NCBI GenBank assembly: GCA_938743325.2
Contig: OW568862.1
Span: forward strand, 123,501-187,500
Direction: 5' to 3'
DNA from: Pycnococcus provasolii
Taxonomy: Eukaryota; Chlorophyta; Pseudoscourfieldiophyceae; Pseudoscourfieldiales; Pycnococcaceae
Length of the DNA: 64,000 bases
Notes under the pieces: model-generated
Database searches by the model: none
Seen by the model: only the letters and a program-made list of their open reading frames with translations
Told to the model about the DNA's origin: nothing
Program-made: the position numbers and the translations under genes
In this document: in pieces, positions 1-12,140 of the stretch
Numbering within the stretch: position 1 is the stretch's first letter
Layout of the letters: the number at the start of each line of letters is the position of its first letter

Positions 1-3000
1 TGCCGCCGTCCTCCGGCGCCTGCATCGTCACGCCGCCATTCTCCGCAGTGGCTGTCAAGAGCACCGTCGACGCGTGCGTGCCCACGCCCTCGATCGTCAC
101 GCCGCCGCTCGCGTGCGTGTTACGCACGTGCACGGCGCTCGCGCTGTTCTGAGTCGACGCGACGTCAACCTTGCCGGTGCTCATCACACTCACGCCGCCC
201 GTGCCCGCGCCGACCGTCACAGAACCCGCCGCGTGCGTCGCCGCCTGGATCGTTACTCCGCCCTCGTCGTGCGACGCCTCGATGCTCACAGCCGCAGCGT
301 CCGCCTCGCCAGCCTGCACGTTCACGCTCGCGAGCGTACTGTGCAGCGCGATGTCGCCCGTGCCGCCCGGAGAGCCGTACGATGTCACAACCGCGCCGTA
401 GAAGCCGCCCACGAGAGCGCCTGTGCTGCTCATGTACGTGCCGCCCGTGCCAGACGCAACCTCGACGCTGCCGCTGCCGTGCGTGCCGCCTTGCACAGAC
501 ACGCCGCCGGACGCGCTCGTCGCCGTGATGCTCACCGCGCCGTCCTTCGCGCCCGCGCTCTCGATCGCCACGGTGTCTTGCGCGCCGACAAGCACGCCGC
601 CCTCCGCGTGGCTCGCCGTGACCTTCACCGAAGACGACGACGCCTGCGTGCTGTCGACGGCGACCGTGCCAGAGCTGCCCACGGACACGCCGCCCGTGCT
701 GCTCGACACCGTCACGCTGCCGCCGTCCTCCGGCGCCTGCATCGTCACGCCGCCATTCTCCGCAGTGGCTGCCAAGAGCACCGTCGACGCGTGCGTGCCC
801 ACGCCCTCGATCGTCACGCCGCCGCTCGCGTGCGTGTTACGTACGTGCACGGCGCTCGCGCTGTTCTGAGCCGACGCGACGTCAACCTTGCCGTCGCCGA
901 ACACGCTGATGGAGTCCGTACTCGTCACACTCACGCCGCCCGTGCCCGCGCCGACCGTCACAGAACCCGCCGCGTGCGTCGCCGCCTGGATCGTCACGCC
1001 GCCCTCGTCGTGCGACGCCTCGATGCTCACAGCCGCAGCGTCCGCCTCGCCAGCCTGCACGTTCACGCTCGCGAGCGAGCTGTGCAGCGTGATGTCGCCC
1101 GTGCCGCCCGGAGAGCCGTACGATGTCACAACCGCGCCGTAGAAGCCGCCCACGAGAGCGCCTGTGCTGCTCATGTACGTGCCGCCCGTGCCAGACGCAA
1201 TCTCGACGCTGCCGCTGCCGTGCGTGCCGCCTTGCACAGATACGCCGCCGGACGCGCTCGTCGCCGTGATGCTCACCGCGCCGTCCTTCGCGCCCGCGCT
1301 CTCGATCGCCACGGTGTCTTGCGCGCCGACAAGCACGCCGCCCTCCGCGTGGCTCGCCGTGATCTTCACCGACGACGACGACGCCTGCGTGCTGTCGACG
1401 GCGACCGTGCCAGAGCTGCCCACGGACACGCCGCCCGTGCTGCTCGACACCGTCACGCTGCCGCCGTCTTCCGGCGCCTGCATCGTCACGCCGCCATTCT
1501 CCGCAGTGGCTGTCAAGAGCACCGTCGACGCGTGCGTGCCCACGCCCTCGATCGTCACGCCGCCGCTCGCGTGCGTGTTACGTACGTGCACGGCGCTCGC
1601 GCTGTTCTGAGCCGACGCGACGTCAACCTTGCCGTCGCCGAACACGCTGATGGAGTCCGTACTCGTCACACTCACGCCGCCCGTGCCCGCGCCGACCGTC
1701 ACAGAACCCGCCGCGTGCGTCGCCGCCTGGATCATCACGCCGCCCTCGTCGTGCGACGCCTCGATGCTCACGGCCGCAGCGTCCGCCTCGCCAGCCTGCA
1801 CGTTCACGCTCGCGAGCGAGCTGTGCAGCGTGATGTCGCCCGTGCCGCCCGGAGAGCCGTACGATGTCACAACCGCGCCGTAGAAGCCGCCCACGAGAGC
1901 GCCTGTGCTGCTCATGTACGTGCCGCCCGTGCCAGACGCAACCTCGACGCTGCCGCTACCGTGCGTGCCGCCTTGCACAGATACGCCGCCGGACGCGCTC
2001 GTCGCCGTGATGCTCACCGCGCCGTCCTTCGCGCCCGCGCTCTCGATCGCCACGGTGTCTTGCGCGCCGACAAGCACGCCGCCCTCCGCGTGGCTCGCCG
2101 TGATCTTCACCGACGACGACGACGCCTGCGTGCTGTCGACGGCGACCGTGCCAGAGCTGCCCACGGACACGCCGCCCGTGCTGCTCGACACCGTCACGCT
2201 GCCGCCGTCCTCCGGCGCCTGCATCGTCACGCCGCCATTCTCCGCAGTGGCTGTCAAGAGCACCGTCGACGCGTGCGTGCCCACGCCCTCGATCGTCACG
2301 CCGCCGCTCGCGTGCGTGTTACGCACGTGCACGGCGCTCGCGCTGTTTTGAGCCGACGCGACGTCAACCTTGCCGTCGCCGAACACGCTGATGGAGTCCG
2401 TACTCGTCACACTCACGCCGCCCGTGCCCGCGCCGACCGTCACAGAACCCGCCGCGTGCGTCGCCGCCTGGATCATCACGCCGCCCTCGTCGTGCGACGC
2501 CTCGATGCTCACGGCCGCAGCGTCCGCCTCGCCAGCCTGCACGTTCACGCTCGCGAGCGAGCTGTGCAGCGTGATGTCGCCCGTGCCGCCCGGAGAGCCG
2601 TACGATGTCACAACCGCGCCGTAGAAGCCGCCCACGAGAGCGCCTGTGCTGCTCATGTACGTGCCGCCCGTGCCAGACGCAACCTCGACGCTGCCGCTAC
2701 CGTGCGTGCCGCCTTGCACAGATACGCCGCCGGACGCGCTCGTCGCCGTGATGCTCACCGCGCCGTCCTTCGCGCCCGCGCTCTCGATCGCCACGGTGTC
2801 TTGCGCACCGACGAGCACGCCGCCCTCCGCGTGGCTCGCCGTGATCTTCACCGACGACGACGACGCCTGCGTGCTGTCGACGGCGACCGTGCCAGAGCTG
2901 CCCACGGACACGCCGCCCGTGCTGCTCGACACCGTCACGCTGCCGCCGTCCTCCGGCGCCTGCATCGTCACGCCGCCATTCTCCGCAGTGGCTGTCAAGA

Positions 3001-6000
3001 GCACCGTCGACGCGTGCGTGCCCACGCCCTCGATCGTCACGCCGCCGCTCGCGTGCGTGTTACGTACGTGCACGGCGCTCGCGCTGTTCTGAGTCGACGC
3101 GACGTCAACCTTGCCGGTGCTCATCACACTCACGCCGCCCGTGCCCGCGCCGACCGTCACAGAACCCGCCGCGTGCGTCGCCGCCTGGATCATCACGCCG
3201 CCCTCGTCGTGCGACGCCTCGATGCTCACGGCCGCAGCGTCCGCCTCGCCAGCCTGCACGTTCACGCTCGCGAGCGAGCTGTGCAGCGTGATGTCGCCCG
3301 TGCCGCCCGGAGAGCCGTACGATGTCACAACCGCGCCGTAGAAGCCGCCCACGAGAGCGCCTGTGCTGCTCATGTACGTGCCGCCCGTGCCAGACGCAAC
3401 CTCGACGCTGCCGCTGCCGTGCGTGCCGCCTTGCACAGACACGCCGCCGGACGCGCTCGTCGCCGTGATGCTCACCGCGCCGTCCTTCGCGCCCGCGCTC
3501 TCGATCGCCACGGTGTCTTGCGCGCCGACAAGCACGCCGCCCTCCGCGTGGCTCGCCGTGATCTTCACCGACGACGACGACGCCTGCGTGCTGTCGACGG
3601 CGACCGTGCCAGAGCTGCCCACGGACACGCCGCCCGTGCTGCTCGACACCGTCACGCTGCCGCCGTCCTCCGGCGCCTGCATCGTCACGCCGCCATTCTC
3701 CGCAGAGGCTGTCAAGAGCACCGTCGACGCGTGCGTGCCCACGCCCTCGATCGTCACGCCGCCGCTCGCGTGCGTGTTACGTACGTGCACGGCGCTCGCG
3801 CTGTTCTGAGCCGACGCGACGTCAACCTTGCCGTCGCCGAACACGCTGATGGAGTCCGTACTCGTCACACTCACGCCGCCCGTGCCCGCGCCGACCGTCA
3901 CAGAACCCGCCGCGTGCGTCGCCGCCTGGATCATCACGCCGCCCTCGTCGTGCGACGCCTCGATGCTCACGGCCGCAGCGTCCGCCTCGCCAGCCTGCAC
4001 GTTCACGCTCGCGAGCGAGCTGTGCAGCGTGATGTCGCCCGTGCCGCCCGGAGAGCCGTACGATGTCACAACCGCGCCGTAGAAGCCGCCCACGAGAGCG
4101 CCTGTGCTGCTCATGTACGTGCCGCCCGTGCCAGACGCAACCTCGACGCTGCCGCTACCGTGCGTGCCGCCTTGCACAGATACGCCGCCGGACGCGCTCG
4201 TCGCCGTGATGCTCACCGCGCCGTCCTTCGCGCCCGCGCTCTCGATCGCCACGGTGTCTTGCGCGCCGACAAGCACGCCGCCCTCCGCGTGGCTCGCCGT
4301 GATCTTCACCGACGACGACGACGCCTGCGTGCTGTCGACGGCGACCGTGCCAGAGCTGCCCACGGACACGCCGCCCGTGCTGCTCGACACCGTCACGCTG
4401 CCGCCGTCCTCCGGCGCCTGCATCGTCACGCCGCCATTCTCCGCAGAGGCTGTCAAGAGCACCGTCGACGCGTGCGTGCCCACGCCCTCGATCGTCACGC
4501 CGCCGCTCGCGTGCGTGTTACGCACGTGCACGGCGCTCGCGCTGTTCTGAGCCGACGCGACGTCAACCTTGCCGTCGCCGAACACGCTGATGGAGTCCGT
4601 ACTCGTCACACTCACGCCGCCCGTGCCCGCGCCGACCGTCACAGAACCCGCCGCGTGCGTCGCCGCCTGGATCATCACGCCGCCCTCGTCGTGCGACGCC
4701 TCGATGCTCACGGCCGCAGCGTCCGCCTCGCCAGCCTGCACGTTCACGCTCGCGAGCGAGCTGTGCAGCGTGATGTCGCCCGTGCCGCCCGGAGAGCCGT
4801 ACGATGTCACAACCGCGCCGTAGAAGCCGCCCACGAGAGCGCCTGTGCTGCTCATGTACGTGCCGCCCGTGCCAGACGCAACCTCGACGCTGCCGCTGCC
4901 GTGCGTGCCGCCTTGCACAGATACGCCGCCGGACGCGCTCGTCGCCGTGATGCTCACCGCGCCGTCCTTCGCGCCCGCGCTCTCGATCGCCACGGTGTCT
5001 TGCGCGCCGACAAGCACGCCGCCCTCCGCGTGGCTCGCCGTGATCTTCACCGACGACGACGACGCCTGCGTGCTGTCGACGGCGACCGTGCCAGAGCTGC
5101 CCACGGACACGCCGCCCGTGCTGCTCGACACCGTCACGCTGCCGCCGTCCTCCGGCGCCTGCATCGTCACGCCGCCATTCTCCGCAGTGGCTGCCAAGAG
5201 CACCGTCGACGCGTGCGTGCCCACGCCCTCGATCGTCACGCCGCCGCTCGCGTGCGTGTTACGCACGTGCACGGCGCTCGCGCTGTTCTGAGCCGACGCG
5301 ACGTCAACCTTGCCGTCGCCGAACACGCTGATGGAGTCCGTACTCGTCACACTCACGCCGCCCGTGCCCGCGCCGACCGTCACAGAACCCGCCGCGTGCG
5401 TCGCCGCCTGGATCATCACGCCGCCCTCGTCGTGCGACGCCTCGATGCTCACGGCCGCAGCGTCCGCCTCGCCAGCCTGCACGTTCACGCTCGCGAGCGA
5501 GCTGTGCAGCGTGATGTCGCCCGTGCCGCCCGGAGAGCCGTACGATGTCACAACCGCGCCGTAGAAGCCGCCCACGAGAGCGCCTGTGCTGCTCATGTAC
5601 GTGCCGCCCGTGCCAGACGCAACCTCGACGCTGCCGCTGCCGTGCGTGCCGCCTTGCACAGATACGCCGCCGGACGCGCTCGTCGCCGTGATGCTCACCG
5701 CGCCGTCCTTCGCGCCCGCGCTCTCGATCGCCACGGTGTCTTGCGCGCCGACAAGCACGCCGCCCTCCGCGTGGCTCGCCGTGATCTTCACCGACGACGA
5801 CGACGCCTGCGTGCTGTCGACGGCGACCGTGCCAGAGCTGCCCACGGACACGCCGCCCGTGCTGCTCGACACCGTCACGCTGCCGCCGTCTTCCGGCGCC
5901 TGCATCGTCACGCCGCCATTCTCCGCAGTGGCTGCCAAGAGCACCGTCGACGCGTGCGTGCCCACGCCCTCGATCGTCACGCCGCCGCTAGCGTGCGTGT

Positions 6001-9000
6001 TACGTACGTGCACGGCGCTCGCGCTGTTCTGAGCCGACGCGACGTCAACCTTGCCGTCGCCGAACACGCTGATGGAGTCCGTACTCGTCACACTCACGCC
6101 GCCCGTGCCCGCGCCGACCGTCACAGAACCCGCCGCGTGCGTCGCCGCCTGGATCATCACGCCGCCCTCGTCGTGCGACGCCTCGATGCTCACGGCCGCA
6201 GCGTCCGCCTCGCCAGCCTGCACGTTCACGCTCGCGAGCGAGCTGTGCAGCGTGATGTCGCCCGTGCCGCCCGGAGAGCCGTACGATGTCACAACCGCGC
6301 CGTAGAAGCCGCCCACGAGAGCGCCTGTGCTGCTCATGTACGTGCCGCCCGTGCCAGACGCAACCTCGACGCTGCCGCTACCGTGCGTGCCGCCTTGCAC
6401 AGATACGCCGCCGGACGCGCTCGTCGCCGTGATGCTCACCGCGCCGTCCTTCGCGCCCGCGCTCTCGATCGCCACGGTGTCTTGCGCGCCGACAAGCACG
6501 CCGCCCTCCGCGTGGCTCGCCGTGATCTTCACCGACGACGACGACGCCTGCGTGCTGTCGACGGCGACCGTGCCAGAGCTGCCCACGGACACGCCGCCCG
6601 TGCTGCTCGACACCGTCACGCTGCCGCCGTCCTCCGGCGCCTGCATCGTCACGCCGCCATTCTCCGCAGTGGCTGTCAAGAGCACCGTCGACGCGTGCGT
6701 GCCCACGCCCTCGATCGTCACGCCGCCGCTCGCGTGCGTGTTACGTACGTGCACGGCGCTCGCGCTGTTCTGAGCCGACGCGACGTCAACCTTGCCGGTG
6801 CTCATCACACTCACGCCGCCCGTGCCCGCGCCGACCGTCACAGAACCCGCCGCGTGCGTCGCCGCCTGGATCATCACGCCGCCCTCGTCGTGCGACGCCT
6901 CGATGCTCACGGCCGCAGCGTCCGCCTCGCCAGCCTGCACGTTCACGCTCGCGAGCGAGCTGTGCAGCGTGATGTCGCCCGTGCCGCCCGGAGAGCCGTA
7001 CGATGTCACAACCGCGCCGTAGAAGCCGCCCACGAGAGCGCCTGTGCTGCTCATGTACGTGCCGCCCGTGCCAGACGCAACCTCGACGCTGCCGCTGCCG
7101 TGCGTGCCGCCTTGCACAGACACGCCGCCGGACGCGCTCGTCGCCGTGATGCTCACCGCGCCGTCCTTCGCGCCCGCGCTCTCGATCGCCACGGTGTCTT
7201 GCGCGCCGACAAGCACGCCGCCCTCCGCGTGGCTCGCCGTGATCTTCACCGACGACGACGACGCCTGCGTGCTGTCGACGGCGACCGTGCCAGAGCTGCC
7301 CACGGACACGCCGCCCGTGCTGCTCGACACCGTCACGCTGCCGCCGTCCTCCGGCGCCTGCATCGTCACGCCGCCATTCTCCGCAGAGGCTGTCAAGAGC
7401 ACCGTCGACGCGTGCGTGCCCACGCCCTCGATCGTCACGCCGCCGCTCGCGTGCGTGTTACGTACGTGCACGGCGCTCGCGCTGTTCTGAGCCGACGCGA
7501 CGTCAACCTTGCCGTCGCCGAACACGCTGATGGAGTCCGTACTCGTCACACTCACGCCGCCCGTGCCCGCGCCGACCGTCACAGAACCCGCCGCGTGCGT
7601 CGCCGCCTGGATCATCACGCCGCCCTCGTCGTGCGACGCCTCGATGCTCACGGCCGCAGCGTCCGCCTCGCCAGCCTGCACGTTCACGCTCGCGAGCGAG
7701 CTGTGCAGCGTGATGTCGCCCGTGCCGCCCGGAGAGCCGTACGATGTCACAACCGCGCCGTAGAAGCCGCCCACGAGAGCGCCTGTGCTGCTCATGTACG
7801 TGCCGCCCGTGCCAGACGCAACCTCGACGCTGCCGCTACCGTGCGTGCCGCCTTGCACAGATACGCCGCCGGACGCGCTCGTCGCCGTGATGCTCACCGC
7901 GCCGTCCTTCGCGCCCGCGCTCTCGATCGCCACGGTGTCTTGCGCGCCGACAAGCACGCCGCCCTCCGCGTGGCTCGCCGTGATCTTCACCGACGACGAC
8001 GACGCCTGCGTGCTGTCGACGGCGACCGTGCCAGAGCTGCCCACGGACACGCCGCCCGTGCTGCTCGACACCGTCACGCTGCCGCCGTCCTCCGGCGCCT
8101 GCATCGTCACGCCGCCATTCTCCGCAGAGGCTGTCAAGAGCACCGTCGACGCGTGCGTGCCCACGCCCTCGATCGTCACGCCGCCGCTCGCGTGCGTGTT
8201 ACGCACGTGCACGGCGCTCGCGCTGTTCTGAGCCGACGCGACGTCAACCTTGCCGTCGCCGAACACGCTGATGGAGTCCGTACTCGTCACACTCACGCCG
8301 CCCGTGCCCGCGCCGACCGTCACAGAACCCGCCGCGTGCGTCGCCGCCTGGATCATCACGCCGCCCTCGTCGTGCGACGCCTCGATGCTCACGGCCGCAG
8401 CGTCCGCCTCGCCAGCCTGCACGTTCACGCTCGCGAGCGAGCTGTGCAGCGTGATGTCGCCCGTGCCGCCCGGAGAGCCGTACGATGTCACAACCGCGCC
8501 GTAGAAGCCGCCCACGAGAGCGCCTGTGCTGCTCATGTACGTGCCGCCCGTGCCAGACGCAACCTCGACGCTGCCGCTGCCGTGCGTGCCGCCTTGCACA
8601 GATACGCCGCCGGACGCGCTCGTCGCCGTGATGCTCACCGCGCCGTCCTTCGCGCCCGCGCTCTCGATCGCCACGGTGTCTTGCGCGCCGACAAGCACGC
8701 CGCCCTCCGCGTGGCTCGCCGTGATCTTCACCGACGACGACGACGCCTGCGTGCTGTCGACGGCGACCGTGCCAGAGCTGCCCACGGACACGCCGCCCGT
8801 GCTGCTCGACACCGTCACGCTGCCGCCGTCCTCCGGCGCCTGCATCGTCACGCCGCCATTCTCCGCAGTGGCTGCCAAGAGCACCGTCGACGCGTGCGTG
8901 CCCACGCCCTCGATCGTCACGCCGCCGCTCGCGTGCGTGTTACGCACGTGCACGGCGCTCGCGCTGTTCTGAGCCGACGCGACGTCAACCTTGCCGTCGC

Positions 9001-12000
9001 CGAACACGCTGATGGAGTCCGTACTCGTCACACTCACGCCGCCCGTGCCCGCGCCGACCGTCACAGAACCCGCCGCGTGCGTCGCCGCCTGGATCATCAC
9101 GCCGCCCTCGTCGTGCGACGCCTCGATGCTCACGGCCGCAGCGTCCGCCTCGCCAGCCTGCACGTTCACGCTCGCGAGCGAGCTGTGCAGCGTGATGTCG
9201 CCCGTGCCGCCCGGAGAGCCGTACGATGTCACAACCGCGCCGTAGAAGCCGCCCACGAGAGCGCCTGTGCTGCTCATGTACGTGCCGCCCGTGCCAGACG
9301 CAACCTCGACGCTGCCGCTGCCGTGCGTGCCGCCTTGCACAGACACGCCGCCGGACGCGCTCGTCGCCGTGATGCTCACCGCGCCGTCCTTCGCGCCCGC
9401 GCTCTCGATCGCCACGGTGTCTTGCGCGCCGACAAGCACGCCGCCCTCCGCGTGGCTCGCCGTGATCTTCACCGACGACGACGACGCCTGCGTGCTGTCG
9501 ACGGCGACCGTGCCAGAGCTGCCCACGGACACGCCGCCCGTGCTGCTCGACACCGTCACGCTGCCGCCGTCCTCCGGCGCCTGCATCGTCACGCCGCCAT
9601 TCTCCGCAGTGGCTGCCAAGAGCACCGTCGACGCGTGCGTGCCCACGCCCTCGATCGTCACGCCGCCGCTCGCGTGCGTGTTACGCACGTGCACGGCGCT
9701 CGCGCTGTTCTGAGCCGACGCGACGTCAACCTTGCCGTCGCCGAACACGCTGATGGAGTCCGTACTCGTCACACTCACGCCGCCCGTGCCCGCGCCGACC
9801 GTCACAGAACCCGCCGCGTGCGTCGCCGCCTGGATCATCACGCCGCCCTCGTCGTGCGACGCCTCGATGCTCACGGCCGCAGCGTCCGCCTCGCCAGCCT
9901 GCACGTTCACGCTCGCGAGCGAGCTGTGCAGCGTGATGTCGCCCGTGCCGCCCGGAGAGCCGTACGATGTCACAACCGCGCCGTAGAAGCCGCCCACGAG
10001 AGCGCCTGTGCTGCTCATGTACGTGCCGCCCGTGCCAGACGCAACCTCGACGCTGCCGCTGCCGTGCGTGCCGCCTTGCACAGACACGCCGCCGGACGCG
10101 CTCGTCGCCGTGATGCTCACCGCGCCGTCCTTCGCGCCCGCGCTCTCGATCGCCACGGTGTCTTGCGCGCCGACAAGCACGCCGCCCTCCGCGTGGCTCG
10201 CCGTGATCTTCACCGACGACGACGACGCCTGCGTGCTGTCGACGGCGACCGTGCCAGAGCTGCCCACGGACACGCCGCCCGTGCTGCTCGACACCGTCAC
10301 GCTGCCGCCGTCCTCCGGCGCCTGCATCGTCACGCCGCCATTCTCCGCAGTGGCTGCCAAGAGCACCGTCGACGCGTGCGTGCCCACGCCCTCGATCGTC
10401 ACGCCGCCGCTCGCGTGCGTGTTACGCACGTGCACGGCGCTCGCGCTGTTCTGAGCCGACGCGACGTCAACCTTGCCGGTGCTCATCACACTCACGCCGC
10501 CCGTGCCCGCGCCGACCGTCACAGAACCCGCCGCGTGCGTCGCCGCCTGGATCATCACGCCGCCCTCGTCGTGCGACGCCTCGATGCTCACAGCCGCAGC
10601 GTCCGCCTCGCCAGCCTGCACGTTCACGCTCGCGAGCGAGCTGTGCAGCGTGATGTCGCCCGTGCCGCCCGGAGAGCCGTACGATGTCACAACCGCGCCG
10701 TAGAAGCCGCCCACGAGAGCGCCTGTGCTGCTCATGTACGTGCCGCCCGTGCCAGACGCAACCTCGACGCTGCCGCTGCCGTGCGTGCCGCCTTGCACAG
10801 ACACGCCGCCGGACGCGCTCGTCGCCGCGATGCTCACCGCGCCGTCCTTCGCGCCCGCGCTCTCGATCGCCACGGTGTCTTGCGCGCCGACAAGCACGCC
10901 GCCCTCCGCGTGGCTCGCCGTGATCTTCACCGACGACGACGACGCCTGCGTGCTGTCGACGGCGACCGTGCCAGAGCTGCCCACGGACACGCCGCCCGTG
11001 CTGCTCGACACCGTCACGCTGCCGCCGTCTTCCGGCGCCTGCATCGTCACGCCGCCATTCTCCGCAGTGGCTGTCAAGAGCACCGTCGACGCGTGCGTGC
11101 CCACGCCCTCGATCGTCACGCCGCCGCTCGCGTGCGTGTTACGTACGTGCACGGCGCTCGCGCTGTTCTGAGCCGACGCGACGTCAACCTTGCCGGTGCT
11201 CATCACACTCACGCCGCCCGTGCCCGCGCCGACCGTCACAGAACCCGCCGCGTGCGTCGCCCCTCGGATCGTTACGCCGCCCTCGTCGTGCGACGCCTCG
11301 ATGCTCACGGCCGCAGCGTCCGCCTCGCCAGCCTGCAAATTCAAGCTAGCTATAGAACTGTGCAGCGTGATGTCGCCCGTGCCGCCCGGAGAGCCGTACG
11401 ATGTCACAACCGCGCCGTAGAAGCCGCCCACGAGAGCGCCTGTGCTGCTCATGTACGTGCCGCCCGTGCCAGACGCAACCTCGACGCTGCCGCTGCCGTG
11501 CGTGCCGCCTTGCACAGATACGCCGCCGGACGCGCTCGTCGCCGTGATGCTCACCGCGCCGTCCTTCGCGCCCGCGCTCTCGATCGCCACGGTGTCTTGC
11601 GCGCCGACAAGCACGCCGCCCTCCGCGTGGCTCGCCGTGATCTTCACCGACGACGACGACGCCTGCGTGCTGTCGACGGCGACCGTGCCAGAGCTGCCCA
11701 CGGACACGCCGCCCGTGCTGCTCGACACCGTCACGCTGCCGCCGTCTTCCGGCGCCTGCATCGTCACGCCGCCATTCTCCGCAGAGGCTGTCAAGAGCAC
11801 CGTCGACGCGTGCGTGCCCACGCCCTCGATCGTCACGCCGCCGCTCGCGTGCGTGTTACGCACGTGCACGGCGCTCGCGCTGTTCTGAGTCGACGCGACG
11901 TCAACCTTGCCGGTGCTCATCACACTCACGCCGCCCGTGCCCGCGCCGACCGTCACAGAACCCGCCGCGTGCGTCGCCGCCTGGATCGTCACGCCGCCCT

Positions 12001-12140
12001 TGTCATGCGACGCCTCGATGCTCACGGCCGCAGCATCCGCCTCGCCAGCCTGCACGTTCACGCTCGCGAGCGTGCTGTGGAGCGAGATGTCACCTGTTCC
12101 TCCCGGGTTTCCGTACGATGATATGATGGCGCCATAAAAT
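1..12140 (-). repeat. Coding tandem repeat, 741/717-bp units, 16 units plus partial ends
   Basis: The same landmark recurs at 423, 1164, 1905, 2646, 3363, 4104, 4845, 5586, 6327, 7044, 7785, 8526, 9267, 10008, 10725 and 11442. Spacing is 741 bp except for four 717-bp units, which lack 24 bp (eight residues in one loop). Units differ by only a few substitutions. Both lengths are multiples of three, so the encoded solenoid stays in frame. The unit nearest 11.3 kb and the end at about 12.1 kb are more diverged, as expected at an array edge. Confidence 0.95.

Noticed and set aside
74-12121. A 4,015-codon open frame on the plus strand across the repeat array, and many 148/84/76-codon plus frames
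   Set aside because: These are antisense to the real minus-strand gene. Unit length is a multiple of three and the GC-rich repeat happens to lack stops in that frame, so the open frame propagates with each copy. The plus frame starts at GTG, has Arg/His/Ala-rich shadow composition and ends where the near-identical repeats end.
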